Shown piece after piece: positions 1 through 8,377 of a stretch of DNA of 64,000 bases (position 1 is its first letter; every line of letters starts with the position of its first letter). Under the pieces are notes generated by a model that saw nothing but the letters and a program-made list of their open reading frames with translations, did not search any database and had not been told where the DNA came from. The position numbers and the translations under genes are program-made. This DNA comes from Pseudomonas nitroreducens NBRC 12694 (lineage in GTDB: Bacteria; Pseudomonadota; Gammaproteobacteria; Pseudomonadales; Pseudomonadaceae), in assembly GCF_002091755.1 (NCBI RefSeq), contig NZ_BDAI01000013.1, forward strand, positions 1 through 64,000, written 5' to 3'.

Positions 1-22
1 TTTTCGCTTAGGCGAAAAATTC

Positions 23-131
23 CCTCGTTGAACCGAAGTTTCAGGGGCACGCCACGACGGGCCATCCCTGGCCCATCGTGGCTCTCGCGACATCCATGTC
101 GCTCAACCCCTGAAACTCCGCTTCAACGAGG
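23..131. repeat. Folded palindromic intergenic element (three-way junction)
   Basis: Positions 23-47 and 107-131 are 25-base inverted arms that pair at 23 of 25 positions. Between them lie two further hairpins: 51-64 with 69-82 (13 of 14 paired, loop tccc) and 87-93 with 96-102 (7 of 7, loop cc). The whole can fold as a stem carrying two hairpins, in DNA or RNA. It is not coding in any convincing way and looks like a dispersed Pseudomonas palindromic element, although only one copy is in this window. A small separate hairpin lies at 1-18 (ttttcgc / gcgaaaa). Confidence 0.6.
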
Positions 132-221
132 CCTTCTGAACGGGGCAGTCCGGAGTGCGCGGATATTTCTCTGGAAGATTTTTAAAAGTCAAAGCCAAAG
201 CTGGATCGGGACGGACTCTCG

Positions 222-246
222 TTAGGAGCGAGCTTGCTCGCGAACC
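222..246. repeat. Single REP sequence
   Basis: This stretch carries the Pseudomonas REP core gagcgagcttgctcgcgaac just downstream of dauR. The same core occurs at 16799-16877, 22601-22623 and, in altered form, at 3149-3186, 31341-31362 and 58569-58658. No inverted partner is seen here, so it is a solitary copy. Confidence 0.7.
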
Positions 247-275
247 GGAGCGAAAAACGCGGGTAAGGAGTCGGC

Positions 276-899
276 TCAAACCTCCTCCTTCAACTCCTTC
301 AGGTGCTTGTACACCGTCGCCCGCCCCATGTTCAGCACATTGGCCACGTAGTTCGCCGCGCTCTTGCCCTTGAACGCGCCCTCCGCGTGAAGGGCCAGGA
401 CCAGCTCGCGCTTGTGATCACGGCTGAGGGTGGAGAGGCTCAGCTGGCGCTGCCGTAACCAGGCATGGAGGAAGGTGTTGATGCGCTCCTGCCAGTCATC
501 GCGGAATAGAGCGTCCGGCTGCGGGACAATCTTGTTCGAGGAGAGGAACAGGTCGAGCGCCGCCTTGGCGGTCTCGAACAGGGTGATGTTGAGGTTGATG
601 CACAGCACTGCCAGTGGTTCGCCCCTGGCGTCGCGCAGCACGGTGCTGATGGAGCGGATCTTCTGGCCGTCCCAGTTGAGCTTCTCGTAGGGGCCGATGT
701 TGCGTTCGTCGTGGCCGCCTTCGAGCATGTCTTCCAGCGCCGAATCGTCGCCGATCTCGCGCTTGGAGATGTTGTTCGCCAGGTACGCCACGCGCTGGTT
801 GCGCAGGTCGTGGATGACCACTTCGGCGTGGGGGAAGAACAGCGCGGCGATGGCGTCGGCGATGGCCTTGTAGTTGTCCAGCGGATCAGCGGCGGTCAT
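276..899 (-). CDS. dauR: DauR-like PAS/HTH regulator of D-arginine metabolism
   Basis: This 207-residue protein has a YheO-type PAS domain over about residues 3-115 and a helix-turn-helix over about residues 150-205 (GRATVYKHLKEL near the end). That is the architecture of DauR, which controls dauBA in P. aeruginosa. It is the last gene of a dauB-dauA-dauR array on the minus strand, 78 bases after dauA. I chose the ATG at 899; an in-frame TTG at 905 would add two residues. The ligand is inferred to be D-arginine or another D-amino acid, from family knowledge only. A candidate operator lies upstream of dauB at 3114-3129. Confidence 0.85.
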   Translation of the reverse strand: MTAADPLDNYKAIADAIAALFFPHAEVVIHDLRNQRVAYLANNISKREIGDDSALEDMLEGGHDERNIGPYEKLNWDGQKIRSISTVLRDARGEPLAVLCINLNITLFETAKAALDLFLSSNKIVPQPDALFRDDWQERINTFLHAWLRQRQLSLSTLSRDHKRELVLALHAEGAFKGKSAANYVANVLNMGRATVYKHLKELKEEV

Positions 900-977
900 G
901 GGCAAGGCTCTCGAAGGCGATGAAGCGGGCGCTGGCGAGTGTGCCGCAAGCGCCCGCGGGCTGTCACGGGCGACGGC

Positions 978-2108
978 TCACTTGGCCAGCAGGCGCGCCG
1001 GGGAAAGCATCTCGGCATTCAGGCCGTGACGGGTCAGGTGCTCGGGCAGGGCCTCGCAGCGGATCAGTGCGGCGCTGGCTTCGCCCATGGCGGCCGAAGT
1101 CTGGATGCCATAGCCACCCTGGCCGGCGACCCAGTACAGGCCGGGCGTGGCCGGGTCGTAGCCGGACACCAGGTCGCCGTCGGCGAAGAACGAGCGCAGA
1201 CCGGCCCAGGTGTGGCTCGGGCGGCGGATGCTGAGCGTGGTGTGTTCTTCGATCTGGTAGATGCCCATGGCGATGTCCAGCTCTTCGGGCTGCACGTCGT
1301 GGGGTTCCACCGGGTCGGCGTTGGCCGGCGAGCCGAGCAGCATGCCGGCGTCGGGCTTGAAGTAGAAGGATTCGTCCAGGCTGACCAGCACCGGCCAGGC
1401 GTGGCTGTCCACACCCTCCGGCGGGCTGAACAGGAAGGCGGCGCGGCGCTTGGGCGTCAGGCCCAGAGGGGCGGCGCCGGCCAACTCGGCGATCCTGTCG
1501 CACCAGCCGCCGGCGGCGTTGACCAGCACCGGCGCGCGGTAGGTCTGCTGCGCGCAGCGTACTTCCCAGGCGTTGCCAATACGGTTGATTTCCAGGGCTT
1601 CGCTGTCCAGTTGCACGCTGCCGCCGTTGCGCCGGATGCCGCGCAGGTAGCCCTGCAGCAGGCCATCGGTGTCGATGTCGGCGGCGCTGGGGTCGAGCAT
1701 CGCGCCGTGGACTTTTTCCCGGCGCAGCACGGGGACGATGGCGCAGGCTTCATCGGCACTGAGCAGGCGCATCTGCGGCACGCTCGCCTTTGCACTCTCA
1801 TATTGGCGCTGGAGTTCCTCCGGGTTGCCTTCGAAGTCCACGGTCATCTCGCCGCGCGGGGTGAGGATCGGGTGTTCGACGAAGCCTTCCGGCGGATTGT
1901 CGAAGAAGGCACGGCTGGCGGCGGTCAGCGCACGTACCTGCGGCGTGCCGTAGGCGACGGTGTAGAGCGCTGCCGAGCGGCCGGTGGAGTGGTAGCCGGC
2001 GTGGGACTCGCGCTCCAGCACGGCGACCTTGCCGTGGCGGGAGAGGAAGTAGCCGGTGGAGGCGCCGGCAATGCCGCCGCCGATGATGAGGAAGTCGACT
2101 TCGATCAT
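978..2108 (-). CDS. dauA: FAD-dependent D-arginine dehydrogenase
   Basis: This 376-residue flavoprotein of the D-amino-acid oxidase (DAO) family oxidises D-arginine and other D-amino acids to imino acids, feeding DauB and the 2-oxo acid pool. The dinucleotide-binding motif GGGIAG is at residues 10-15. Numbering aligns without gaps to P. aeruginosa D-arginine dehydrogenase as I remember it: Tyr53, Glu87, Arg222, Tyr249 and Arg305, the substrate-contact residues, are all present. The exception is residue 48, which is Leu (codon at 1965-1967) where the characterised enzyme has His48. A GGAG Shine-Dalgarno stands before the ATG, and the start is 13 bases after the dauB stop, so the two are one transcript. 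Confidence 0.92.
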   Translation of the reverse strand: MIEVDFLIIGGGIAGASTGYFLSRHGKVAVLERESHAGYHSTGRSAALYTVAYGTPQVRALTAASRAFFDNPPEGFVEHPILTPRGEMTVDFEGNPEELQRQYESAKASVPQMRLLSADEACAIVPVLRREKVHGAMLDPSAADIDTDGLLQGYLRGIRRNGGSVQLDSEALEINRIGNAWEVRCAQQTYRAPVLVNAAGGWCDRIAELAGAAPLGLTPKRRAAFLFSPPEGVDSHAWPVLVSLDESFYFKPDAGMLLGSPANADPVEPHDVQPEELDIAMGIYQIEEHTTLSIRRPSHTWAGLRSFFADGDLVSGYDPATPGLYWVAGQGGYGIQTSAAMGEASAALIRCEALPEHLTRHGLNAEMLSPARLLAK

Positions 2109-2121
2109 GTTCGTCTCCGGC

Positions 2122-3069
2122 TCAGGCGTTCTTCAGTTGCAGATGGTAGAGCGCATTGGCCAGGGCGACGTCTTCCAGACCCAGGCCGATGGAGCGGAAG
2201 AAGGCGTGGCGCTGGTAGTCCGGCTTGGCGGCGCGAGCGCTGACCAGCTCCGGCAGGTCGCCGAGGATGTTGCCATCCCAGCCGTGCTCCTCGCGGGCCA
2301 GACGCATTTCGCCGGCGGAGGCCGGGGTGGTGGCGCGGTAGTCGCAGTACACGTCCATCTGCGACAGCGACTGCGGCGGGACTTCGTGAGCGCGAGCGAC
2401 GTTGGTGCTGATGGAGGTGATCAGCGCCGGCTTGGACAGGATCGACGGATCGAGCACCGGGGTGCCGGACGAGGTGCACAGCAGCACCACATCGGCGTCG
2501 GCCACGGCGGCTTCGACACTGGTGGCGGGTTCTGCGCGGGAATCGATGGCGCCGAACTGGGCCAGCACGCCGGCGTTCAGGTTCGGCGAGTAGACGCGGA
2601 TGCTCTGCCAGTCCCGCAGGCCGGCGACGTAGCGCAGGTGTGCACGGGCGACCGGGCCGCTGCCGACGATGGCCAGCCGCTTGGCGTCCGGACGGGCCAG
2701 TTCCTGTACCGCCAGGGCAGTGGTGGCGGCGGTGCGCGCGGTGGTCAGGCTGCCGGCGTCGCACAGCAGCAGCGGCTGGCCGCTCTCCATGGACATCAGC
2801 AGGCTCCACGCGGTCACCAGCGACTTGGGCTGGCGCACGATGTACGGCGAGGTCTTCACGCCGTAGACCTTCTGCGAGGCCAGCACGCCGAGGTAGTTGA
2901 TGAAGTCGCCGCCGCCGTTGGGGAACTCCACCAACTGTTGCGCGGGTTGCACGGCGCTGCCGGCGGCCAGTTCGACGAACATGTCGCGCATTGCCTGGAG
3001 CACGTCGACCTGTTCCAGCAGGCGTTCGGCGTCGGCCTGGTTGAGGGTGAAAGGCGTGGCGGCGGACAT
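2122..3069 (-). CDS. dauB: NAD(P)H-dependent anabolic L-arginine dehydrogenase (ornithine cyclodeaminase family)
   Basis: This 315-residue protein belongs to the ornithine cyclodeaminase / mu-crystallin family, with a Rossmann motif GSGPVA at residues 136-141 and a conserved substrate-binding Lys72 (GVKTSP). Next to dauA it is expected to reduce 2-ketoarginine/iminoarginine with ammonia and NAD(P)H to L-arginine, so the pair racemises D-arginine into the L-arginine catabolic routes. It is the first gene of the dauBAR operon. The upstream region holds a promoter-like sequence and a palindrome. The name rests on synteny as well as family, because the family alone does not fix the substrate. Confidence 0.88.
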   Translation of the reverse strand: MSAATPFTLNQADAERLLEQVDVLQAMRDMFVELAAGSAVQPAQQLVEFPNGGGDFINYLGVLASQKVYGVKTSPYIVRQPKSLVTAWSLLMSMESGQPLLLCDAGSLTTARTAATTALAVQELARPDAKRLAIVGSGPVARAHLRYVAGLRDWQSIRVYSPNLNAGVLAQFGAIDSRAEPATSVEAAVADADVVLLCTSSGTPVLDPSILSKPALITSISTNVARAHEVPPQSLSQMDVYCDYRATTPASAGEMRLAREEHGWDGNILGDLPELVSARAAKPDYQRHAFFRSIGLGLEDVALANALYHLQLKNA

Positions 3070-3100
3070 GGCGGGACTCCAGAAGTGGATTTATTTTTCC

Positions 3101-3129
3101 ATTCTGGACTCTATTGTCTTTATCGACAA
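3101..3129 (-). promoter_or_regulatory. Candidate dauBAR promoter with overlapping operator
   Basis: On the minus strand a -35-like TTGTCG (3124-3129) and a -10-like CAGAAT (3101-3106) are separated by 17 bases. A palindrome TTGTC-N6-GACAA at 3114-3129 overlaps the -35 element, a repressor-type placement. DauR is the obvious candidate ligand-responsive protein. Each hexamer matches consensus at only 4 of 6 positions. Confidence 0.4.
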
Positions 3130-3148
3130 GCGCGCCTGGTCGGATGGG

Positions 3149-3186
3149 CACCTTTTAGGAGCGAGCTTGCTCGCTCCTAAAAGGTG
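3149..3186. repeat. REP-derived perfect hairpin
   Basis: Two perfect 17-base arms (3149-3165 and 3170-3186) flank the loop cttg and contain the REP core gagcgagcttgctcgc. It sits between the 3' end of the chemoreceptor gene and the dauB promoter, so it may protect or terminate the chemoreceptor mRNA. No T-run follows on the minus strand. Confidence 0.65.
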
Positions 3187-3198
3187 AGACGCTCGGGT

Positions 3199-5157
3199 TT
3201 ACAGCTTGAACTGCGCCACCAGCTCTTCCTGGCTGCCTGCCACGCGGCGCAGGTGTTCGCCACAGTCGCGGGTATGCGCGGCGGTCTTGCGGTTTTCCAC
3301 GGTCATGTCGCTCAGCCGGTGCATGTGCTGGTTCACTTCCTGGGTCGTCGCGGCCTGCTGTTCGGCGGCGGCGGCGATCTGGAAGGCCATGGCGTGCACG
3401 CCCTGTAGGGACTCGTCCAGTGCGCCGAGGGCTTCGATCACCGCCTGGGTGTCCTGCTCCAGGGTATGGGCCTGCTCGCTGGCGCCGCTCATGCTCGACT
3501 GCGCCTGGACGGAGGAGTCGCCGAGGCTGCCGACGATGGCGACGATCTCGTCGGTGGCGCTGCGGGTGCGCTGGGCGAGGCTGCGCACCTCGTCGGCGAC
3601 CACGGCGAAACCACGGCCCGCCTCGCCGGCGCGGGCGGCTTCGATGGCGGCGTTGAGGGCGAGCAGGTTGGTCTGCTCGGCGATGGAGCGGATCACATCG
3701 AGCACCGAGCCGATCTGCTGGCTTTCGCCAGCCAGGGTCTGCACGACGCCGTCGGCCTGGCGCAGGCCGACCAGCAACTGGTCCTGGCGGCCGATCATGT
3801 GCTGCAGGGTACCCTGCATGGCGACGAAGGCCTGGCGCGCGGCGGCGCTGCCGTCGGCACTGCGGCTGGCGCTGCCGGCGATTTCCTGCACGGTGGCGGC
3901 CATCTGGTCGACGGCGCTGACCACCATTTCCAGCGCTTCCTGCTGCTGGTCGAGGTGGTTGCTGGTGCGTCCGGCGGCGTCGAGGATGTCGCCGCTGGCA
4001 TCGCCCACGGCCTCGCTGGCCTGGCGCAGGCGCTCGACCACCTGGCGCCAGGCCGTGGTCATTTCGCGCAGGGCCTGCATCAGGCCGCTGCTGGCGCTGG
4101 CATCGTCGCTCAGGCGCAACTCGCCGTTGGCCAGGCGCTGGGCCAGCGCCGCCATGCTCGCTGGTTCGCCGCCCAGCGGGCGCATCACGCTGCGGCTGAC
4201 CAGCCAGGTGCCGGCTGCGACGCCGAGCAGGGTCAGGACGCCGAGCACGAGGATTTGCCACATCAGCTTGCGCACCGGGGCGAAGGCCTGGGCCTGGTCC
4301 ATTTCCGCCACCAGTGCCCAGTGCACACCGTCGAGGTTCAGCGGGACGAAGGACTTCAGTGCCGGTTCGTTGCTCAGGCCAACCTCGGCGAGCCGGCCCT
4401 GTTCGCCGGCCAGGGCTTTGGCGATGGCCTCGCCGGGCAGGCTGGTGGGTGTCTCCTTGTCGCGGCGTACGTGGTGGTCGGCAAAGCGCACCGAGTCCGA
4501 GCGCAGGCTGCCGTCGCCGCCTACCAGATAGGTTTCCCCGGCTTCACCCAGGCCCTGGCGGTTCTGCATCACCTCGTTGATCGCCGCCAGCGGCAGCTCG
4601 AGCACCAGCAGCAGTTGCAGCTTGCCGTTGTCCTTGATCGGCGCGGCCAGCCATTGCACCGGCTGCTGGTCGTTGGGCGCCTGCTCCAGGTCGCTGATGC
4701 TGGCCTTGCCGCTGTCCAGCGCGGTGCGGATGAACGTGCCGAAAGCGGTGTCGCGCCATTGCGGATCACCGATGTTCTGCTGGTAGTCGACGCCGCGGCC
4801 GAGGCTGAACACCACCTTGCCGTCACCGGCCACCAGGCGCAGTTCGCGGTAACCGAAGGTCTTGATGAAGTTCTCGAACACCGGGCGGTCGTAGTTGGCT
4901 GTGGTGACCAGGGACTCGCTGTCCAGCCCGGCGTAGTTGCTGCCCAGGTTGGTGGCGAGGCTGCTGAGCTGGTCGTTGCGGGCCTTCCAGGCGTCCATCA
5001 GCTGTCGCTGCTTGATGCTGGCGACCGCCTCCAGGGCGTTGAGGCTTTGTTCTTCGAGGGCCCGGCTGGCCTGGAGATAGACCACGATGGCCATCACCAG
5101 GACGGGGATCAGGCCGACCGAGAGGAAACTCAGAGCAAGTTTGGCGCGCAAGGGCAT
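3199..5157 (-). CDS. Methyl-accepting chemotaxis protein
   Basis: This 652-residue transmembrane chemoreceptor has a first membrane segment at about residues 7-29, a periplasmic sensor of about 250 residues that looks Cache-like, a second membrane segment near 288-310 and a linker that looks like HAMP. The cytoplasmic signalling domain has the hairpin tip EQTNLLALNAAIEAARAGE near residue 495 and helical repeats on both sides. It signals to CheA/CheW. The ligand cannot be read from sequence; adjacency to dauBAR makes an amino acid plausible but is weak evidence. The start ATG has only a weak Shine-Dalgarno. A hairpin at 3149-3186 separates it from dauB. Confidence 0.9.
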   Translation of the reverse strand: MPLRAKLALSFLSVGLIPVLVMAIVVYLQASRALEEQSLNALEAVASIKQRQLMDAWKARNDQLSSLATNLGSNYAGLDSESLVTTANYDRPVFENFIKTFGYRELRLVAGDGKVVFSLGRGVDYQQNIGDPQWRDTAFGTFIRTALDSGKASISDLEQAPNDQQPVQWLAAPIKDNGKLQLLLVLELPLAAINEVMQNRQGLGEAGETYLVGGDGSLRSDSVRFADHHVRRDKETPTSLPGEAIAKALAGEQGRLAEVGLSNEPALKSFVPLNLDGVHWALVAEMDQAQAFAPVRKLMWQILVLGVLTLLGVAAGTWLVSRSVMRPLGGEPASMAALAQRLANGELRLSDDASASSGLMQALREMTTAWRQVVERLRQASEAVGDASGDILDAAGRTSNHLDQQQEALEMVVSAVDQMAATVQEIAGSASRSADGSAAARQAFVAMQGTLQHMIGRQDQLLVGLRQADGVVQTLAGESQQIGSVLDVIRSIAEQTNLLALNAAIEAARAGEAGRGFAVVADEVRSLAQRTRSATDEIVAIVGSLGDSSVQAQSSMSGASEQAHTLEQDTQAVIEALGALDESLQGVHAMAFQIAAAAEQQAATTQEVNQHMHRLSDMTVENRKTAAHTRDCGEHLRRVAGSQEELVAQFKL

Positions 5158-5489
5158 GGGAGGATTCCGACGAGTTCTTGGAATTGTTCTCGCGTGCTTT
5201 GCAAGAAGCGTGCGAATTTTTTTACGTCTGTAAATAAAACTGAGCGGAAATGGCCGGGGCGGGGCTGATTTCGTGACAGGGATGGCGCGGTGCCATTGTT
5301 TGCGGGGAATCCCGCACGGTCGTCCCAGCGGGTCCGGCGGGAAAAACCCGAGGCTCTGGCGCGGGGACCGGCATGTGTTTCAGCGGAGGAGAGGGGTGAC
5401 GTCACCGGACGTAACGTCGATGGAAACAAAAAAGGCGAAGCCAGGTGGCTTCGCCTTGTTTTGGAGCAGAAAGCTGGTGCAGCGGCGGA
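5158..5489. other. Intergenic region between rhlB and the chemoreceptor gene
   Basis: No gene is supported here. The stretch holds the rhlB terminator (5427-5462) and the presumed promoter of the chemoreceptor gene, which reads leftward. A short palindrome TTTAC-N4-GTAAA lies at 5221-5234, beside an A/T-rich patch. I did not find a convincing sigma-28 promoter. Confidence 0.5.
5427..5462 (-). terminator. Intrinsic terminator of rhlB
   Basis: A perfect 9-base stem (5434-5442 with 5447-5455, loop aggt) is followed on the minus strand by TTTTTTG. It lies just downstream of the rhlB stop codon. The other flank also carries a T-rich run (ttgtttt), so some bidirectional activity is possible. Confidence 0.85.
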
Positions 5490-7049
5490 TCAGTGCTTGC
5501 GCGGAACCGGCTTGAGCAACTCGGTGGGGGGCATCTCGCAGTTGATCTTGCGGCCCAGCAGTTCCTCGATCGGCGGCAGGGCGAAGGCATCGTCCTCGCC
5601 GGCGAAGCTGATGGACGTACCAGTGCTGCCGGCGCGGCCGGTACGGCCGATGCGGTGCACGTAGTCGTCCGGATCCTCGGGCAGGGTGAAGTTGATCACG
5701 TGGCTGATGCCGTCGACATGGATGCCGCGGCCGGCGACGTCGGTGGCGACCAGCACGCGGATCTTGCCCTCGCGGAAGCCTTCCAGGACCTTGATGCGCT
5801 TGTGCTGCGGCACGTCGCCGGACATCTGGGCGGCGCTGATGCCGTCCTTGGTCAGGCGTTCCTCGATGCGCCGCACTTCGTCCTTGCGGTTGGCGAAGAC
5901 CATTACGCGGGTCCAGTCGTTCTGCGCGATCAGGTTGTACAGCAGCTTGTACTTGTCGCTGCCGGCAACGGCGTAGACGTGCTGCTCGACGGTATCGCTG
6001 GCGACGTTCTCCGGCTCGATCTCGACGATGGCCGGGTCGACGGTCCACTGCTTGGCCAGGTTCATCACGTCGTCGGTGAAGGTGGCGGAGAACAGCAGGG
6101 TCTGGCGTTCGCCCTTGTAAGGGGTCTGGCGGATGATCTGGCGGACCTGCGGGATGAAGCCCATGTCGAGCATGCGGTCGGCTTCGTCCAGTACCATCAC
6201 CTCGACCATGTCCAGGTGCACCTCGCCGCGCTGGTTGAAGTCCAGCAGGCGGCCTGGGGTTGCCACGAGGATGTCGCAGAAGCGCGATTCCAGGGTCTTG
6301 AGCTGTTTGTCGAAGTCCATGCCGCCGACGAAACTCATGACGTTCAGGCCGGTGTACTTGGCCAGACCGACGGCATCCTTGGCGATCTGCACCACCAGTT
6401 CGCGGGTCGGCGCGATGATCAGCGCACGCGGCTCGCCCATGTAGCGCTCTTTGGGCGGCGGGGTCTGCAACAGCTGGGTGATGATCGAGATGAGGAACGC
6501 GGCGGTCTTGCCGGTGCCGGTCTGGGCACGGCCGATGGCGTCCTGGCCGCGCAGGGTGAAGCCCAGTACCTGCGCCTGGATCGGCGTGCAGTAGGGGAAG
6601 CCCAGGTCATGGATGGCATGCATCAGACGCGGGTCGAGGTTGAAGTCGTGGAAACGGGTCTTGCCTTCGGCCGGCTCGACGACGAAGTCTTCCAGCTTCC
6701 AGTTATCGACCACCGGCGGGCGCGGCTTGCGTTCGCGGCGCGGCTTGTCGGCCCTGGGCTCGCGGGGCTTGTCGGCGCCTTCGGTCTTTGCGGGCTCGGC
6801 CTTGGCTGCCTGGTCGCGTTTTTCGCCACGTTCACCTTTGTCGGAACGCTCGGCGCGGGGTTTGTCGCTCTTCGGGCCGCGGGCCGGTTTCTCCGCGGAT
6901 TCGCCTTCCGGGCGCGGGTTGCGCGGTTTGCGCGGACGTCTTTCACCGCTCTGGGCGGGCTTTTCTGCGGCGGGAGCGGGGGCCGCTGGCGTGGCCACGG
7001 GTTGCTCGCCGTCGCCCTTGCTGAAGATTTTCTTGAGTGCTTTAAGCAC
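5490..7049 (-). CDS. rhlB: DEAD-box ATP-dependent RNA helicase RhlB
   Basis: This is a 519-residue DEAD-box helicase. From the GTG start at 7049 it has a charged, low-complexity Lys/Arg/Pro/Ala tail over about residues 10-115, then the helicase core: AQTGTGKT (175-182), DEAD (288-291), SAT (321-323) and HRIGRTGRAG. RhlB unwinds structured RNA for the RNA degradosome. I chose GTG at 7049 because the resulting N-terminus (VLKALKKIFSK) matches typical Pseudomonas RhlB; an upstream in-frame ATG at 7127 would add 26 residues that look non-coding. The basic tail is longer than in the E. coli protein and is a candidate RNA or RNase E contact region. Confidence 0.93.
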   Translation of the reverse strand: MLKALKKIFSKGDGEQPVATPAAPAPAAEKPAQSGERRPRKPRNPRPEGESAEKPARGPKSDKPRAERSDKGERGEKRDQAAKAEPAKTEGADKPREPRADKPRRERKPRPPVVDNWKLEDFVVEPAEGKTRFHDFNLDPRLMHAIHDLGFPYCTPIQAQVLGFTLRGQDAIGRAQTGTGKTAAFLISIITQLLQTPPPKERYMGEPRALIIAPTRELVVQIAKDAVGLAKYTGLNVMSFVGGMDFDKQLKTLESRFCDILVATPGRLLDFNQRGEVHLDMVEVMVLDEADRMLDMGFIPQVRQIIRQTPYKGERQTLLFSATFTDDVMNLAKQWTVDPAIVEIEPENVASDTVEQHVYAVAGSDKYKLLYNLIAQNDWTRVMVFANRKDEVRRIEERLTKDGISAAQMSGDVPQHKRIKVLEGFREGKIRVLVATDVAGRGIHVDGISHVINFTLPEDPDDYVHRIGRTGRAGSTGTSISFAGEDDAFALPPIEELLGRKINCEMPPTELLKPVPRKH

Positions 7050-7145
7050 GGCTGTCTCGTGTTGGTTAAGGAATGAACGGCCGCCAGTGTAATGCAAGAT
7101 GCCCGCAGGGCGAAGTGCCACGGGCATCCTGCCTATTGACTTGGC

Positions 7146-8303
7146 CTACGGAAGGCTCTCCAGCAGCAGCCGGCGCACGTTGCCGCCCATGATCGCGGCG
7201 ATGTCCTGGTTGCTGAAACCGGCCTTCGCCAGACCCTGGGTCAGCTGTGCCAGGCCGGTGGTGTCGAAGGGCGCGTTCACCGCACCGTCGAAATCGGAGC
7301 CCAGCGCGATGTGCTCGACGCCCACTTTATCGGCCGCGTAGCGCATCGCCTTGACGATGGCGTCCACGGATGTCTCGCAGACCGCGCCGTCCCAGTAGCC
7401 GATGCCGATCACCCCGCCGGTGTTGGCGATGCCGCGCAGGTGCGCGTCGGTCAGGTTGCGCGGGCCGGGGCAGGTGCCCGCGACACCTGTGTGGGAGACG
7501 ATCACCGGACGCTTGGCGATGGCCAGCACGTCGTCGATCAGCGGACGCGAGGCGTGGGCCAGGTCAATCAGCATTTTCTCTTCTTCCAGGCGCGGGACGA
7601 CCTGGCGGCCGAACTCGGTCAGCCCGCCTTTCTTCAGGCCATGGGCGGAGCCGCCGACCTCGTTATCGAAGAAGTGAGTCAGGCCCATGATGCGGAAACC
7701 CGCGTCGTACATGCGGTCGATGTTCTCCAGCTTGCCTTCCAGCGGGTGCAGTCCTTCGGTGGCGAGCACGCCGGCGAGGCGCTTCGGGTCCTTCTGCCAG
7801 GCAGCGAGGTAGCGGGTCAGGTCGTCGCGGCTGCGGATCAGGGTGAGCTTGCCCTGGCTGTCGGCGGCGGCCTTGTCGAGGAGTTCGCCCTGATACAGGG
7901 CGCGTTCGAGCAGGCTGTTCCAGGTGCGCGCCGGCCAGCGCTGGGCGATGACCAGCGGGGTGATGTTGTCGCTGTCGGCGCTGTTGCTCTCGTAGTTCAG
8001 GCCGCGCGGGGTCTTGGTGACGGTGGAGAACACCTGCAGGCCGACATGGCCTTCGAGCAGGCGCGGTACGTCGGTGTGGCCGTGGTCGTGGCGGTCGAGC
8101 AGGTTGCGGTCCCAGAGCAGGGCATCGTCGTGCAGGTCGGCGACGAACAGCGTCTGGTGCAGCGCCTGGGCCTCGGACGAGGCGGGGTAGGGCGGCGGGC
8201 TGGCCACGGTGTTCATCTTCCGGTCCATATAGCCCGGCAGGTTGAAGAAGATCCCCAGGCCAACGGCCAGCAGGATGAGCAGGACGATCAGCAGTTTGCG
8301 CAT
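7146..8303 (-). CDS. Membrane-anchored M19 (renal-type) dipeptidase
   Basis: This 385-residue zinc dipeptidase carries an N-terminal hydrophobic segment (residues 3-20) that is either a signal anchor or an uncleaved signal peptide, so it acts in the periplasm. M19 metal ligands are visible: His58-x-Asp60 (LHDDAL), the Glu in LATEGLHP, His in DLAHAS and His in VSHTG. The family hydrolyses dipeptides, including some with a D-residue at the second position. A GGGAAG Shine-Dalgarno supports the start. It lies downstream of the diguanylate cyclase gene with about 75 bases between. Confidence 0.9.
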   Translation of the reverse strand: MRKLLIVLLILLAVGLGIFFNLPGYMDRKMNTVASPPPYPASSEAQALHQTLFVADLHDDALLWDRNLLDRHDHGHTDVPRLLEGHVGLQVFSTVTKTPRGLNYESNSADSDNITPLVIAQRWPARTWNSLLERALYQGELLDKAAADSQGKLTLIRSRDDLTRYLAAWQKDPKRLAGVLATEGLHPLEGKLENIDRMYDAGFRIMGLTHFFDNEVGGSAHGLKKGGLTEFGRQVVPRLEEEKMLIDLAHASRPLIDDVLAIAKRPVIVSHTGVAGTCPGPRNLTDAHLRGIANTGGVIGIGYWDGAVCETSVDAIVKAMRYAADKVGVEHIALGSDFDGAVNAPFDTTGLAQLTQGLAKAGFSNQDIAAIMGGNVRRLLLESLP

Positions 8304-8377
8304 GTCAGCTTCCCAGCTTTGTTGTTATTGGTGTTTTCGCTGGGGGAATCTAACAGACGGGCCAGTGCGGTGGGAGA

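Noticed and set aside
939..2243. A long open frame on the plus strand opposite dauA.
   Set aside because: It is the complement of a high-G+C gene; codon composition and lack of any motif mark it as an artefact of the real dauA on the minus strand. The same applies to the many other long opposing frames, for example opposite the chemoreceptor, valS, pepA and sbcC.
5221..5234. The palindrome TTTAC-N4-GTAAA as a terminator.
   Set aside because: The stem is only five weak pairs; it lies upstream, not downstream, of the chemoreceptor gene.
7098..7131. A weak hairpin (GATGCCCG ... CGGGCATC) as a terminator of the M19 dipeptidase gene.
   Set aside because: The loop is long, there is no T-run, and the region must also hold the rhlB promoter; the case is too weak to annotate.
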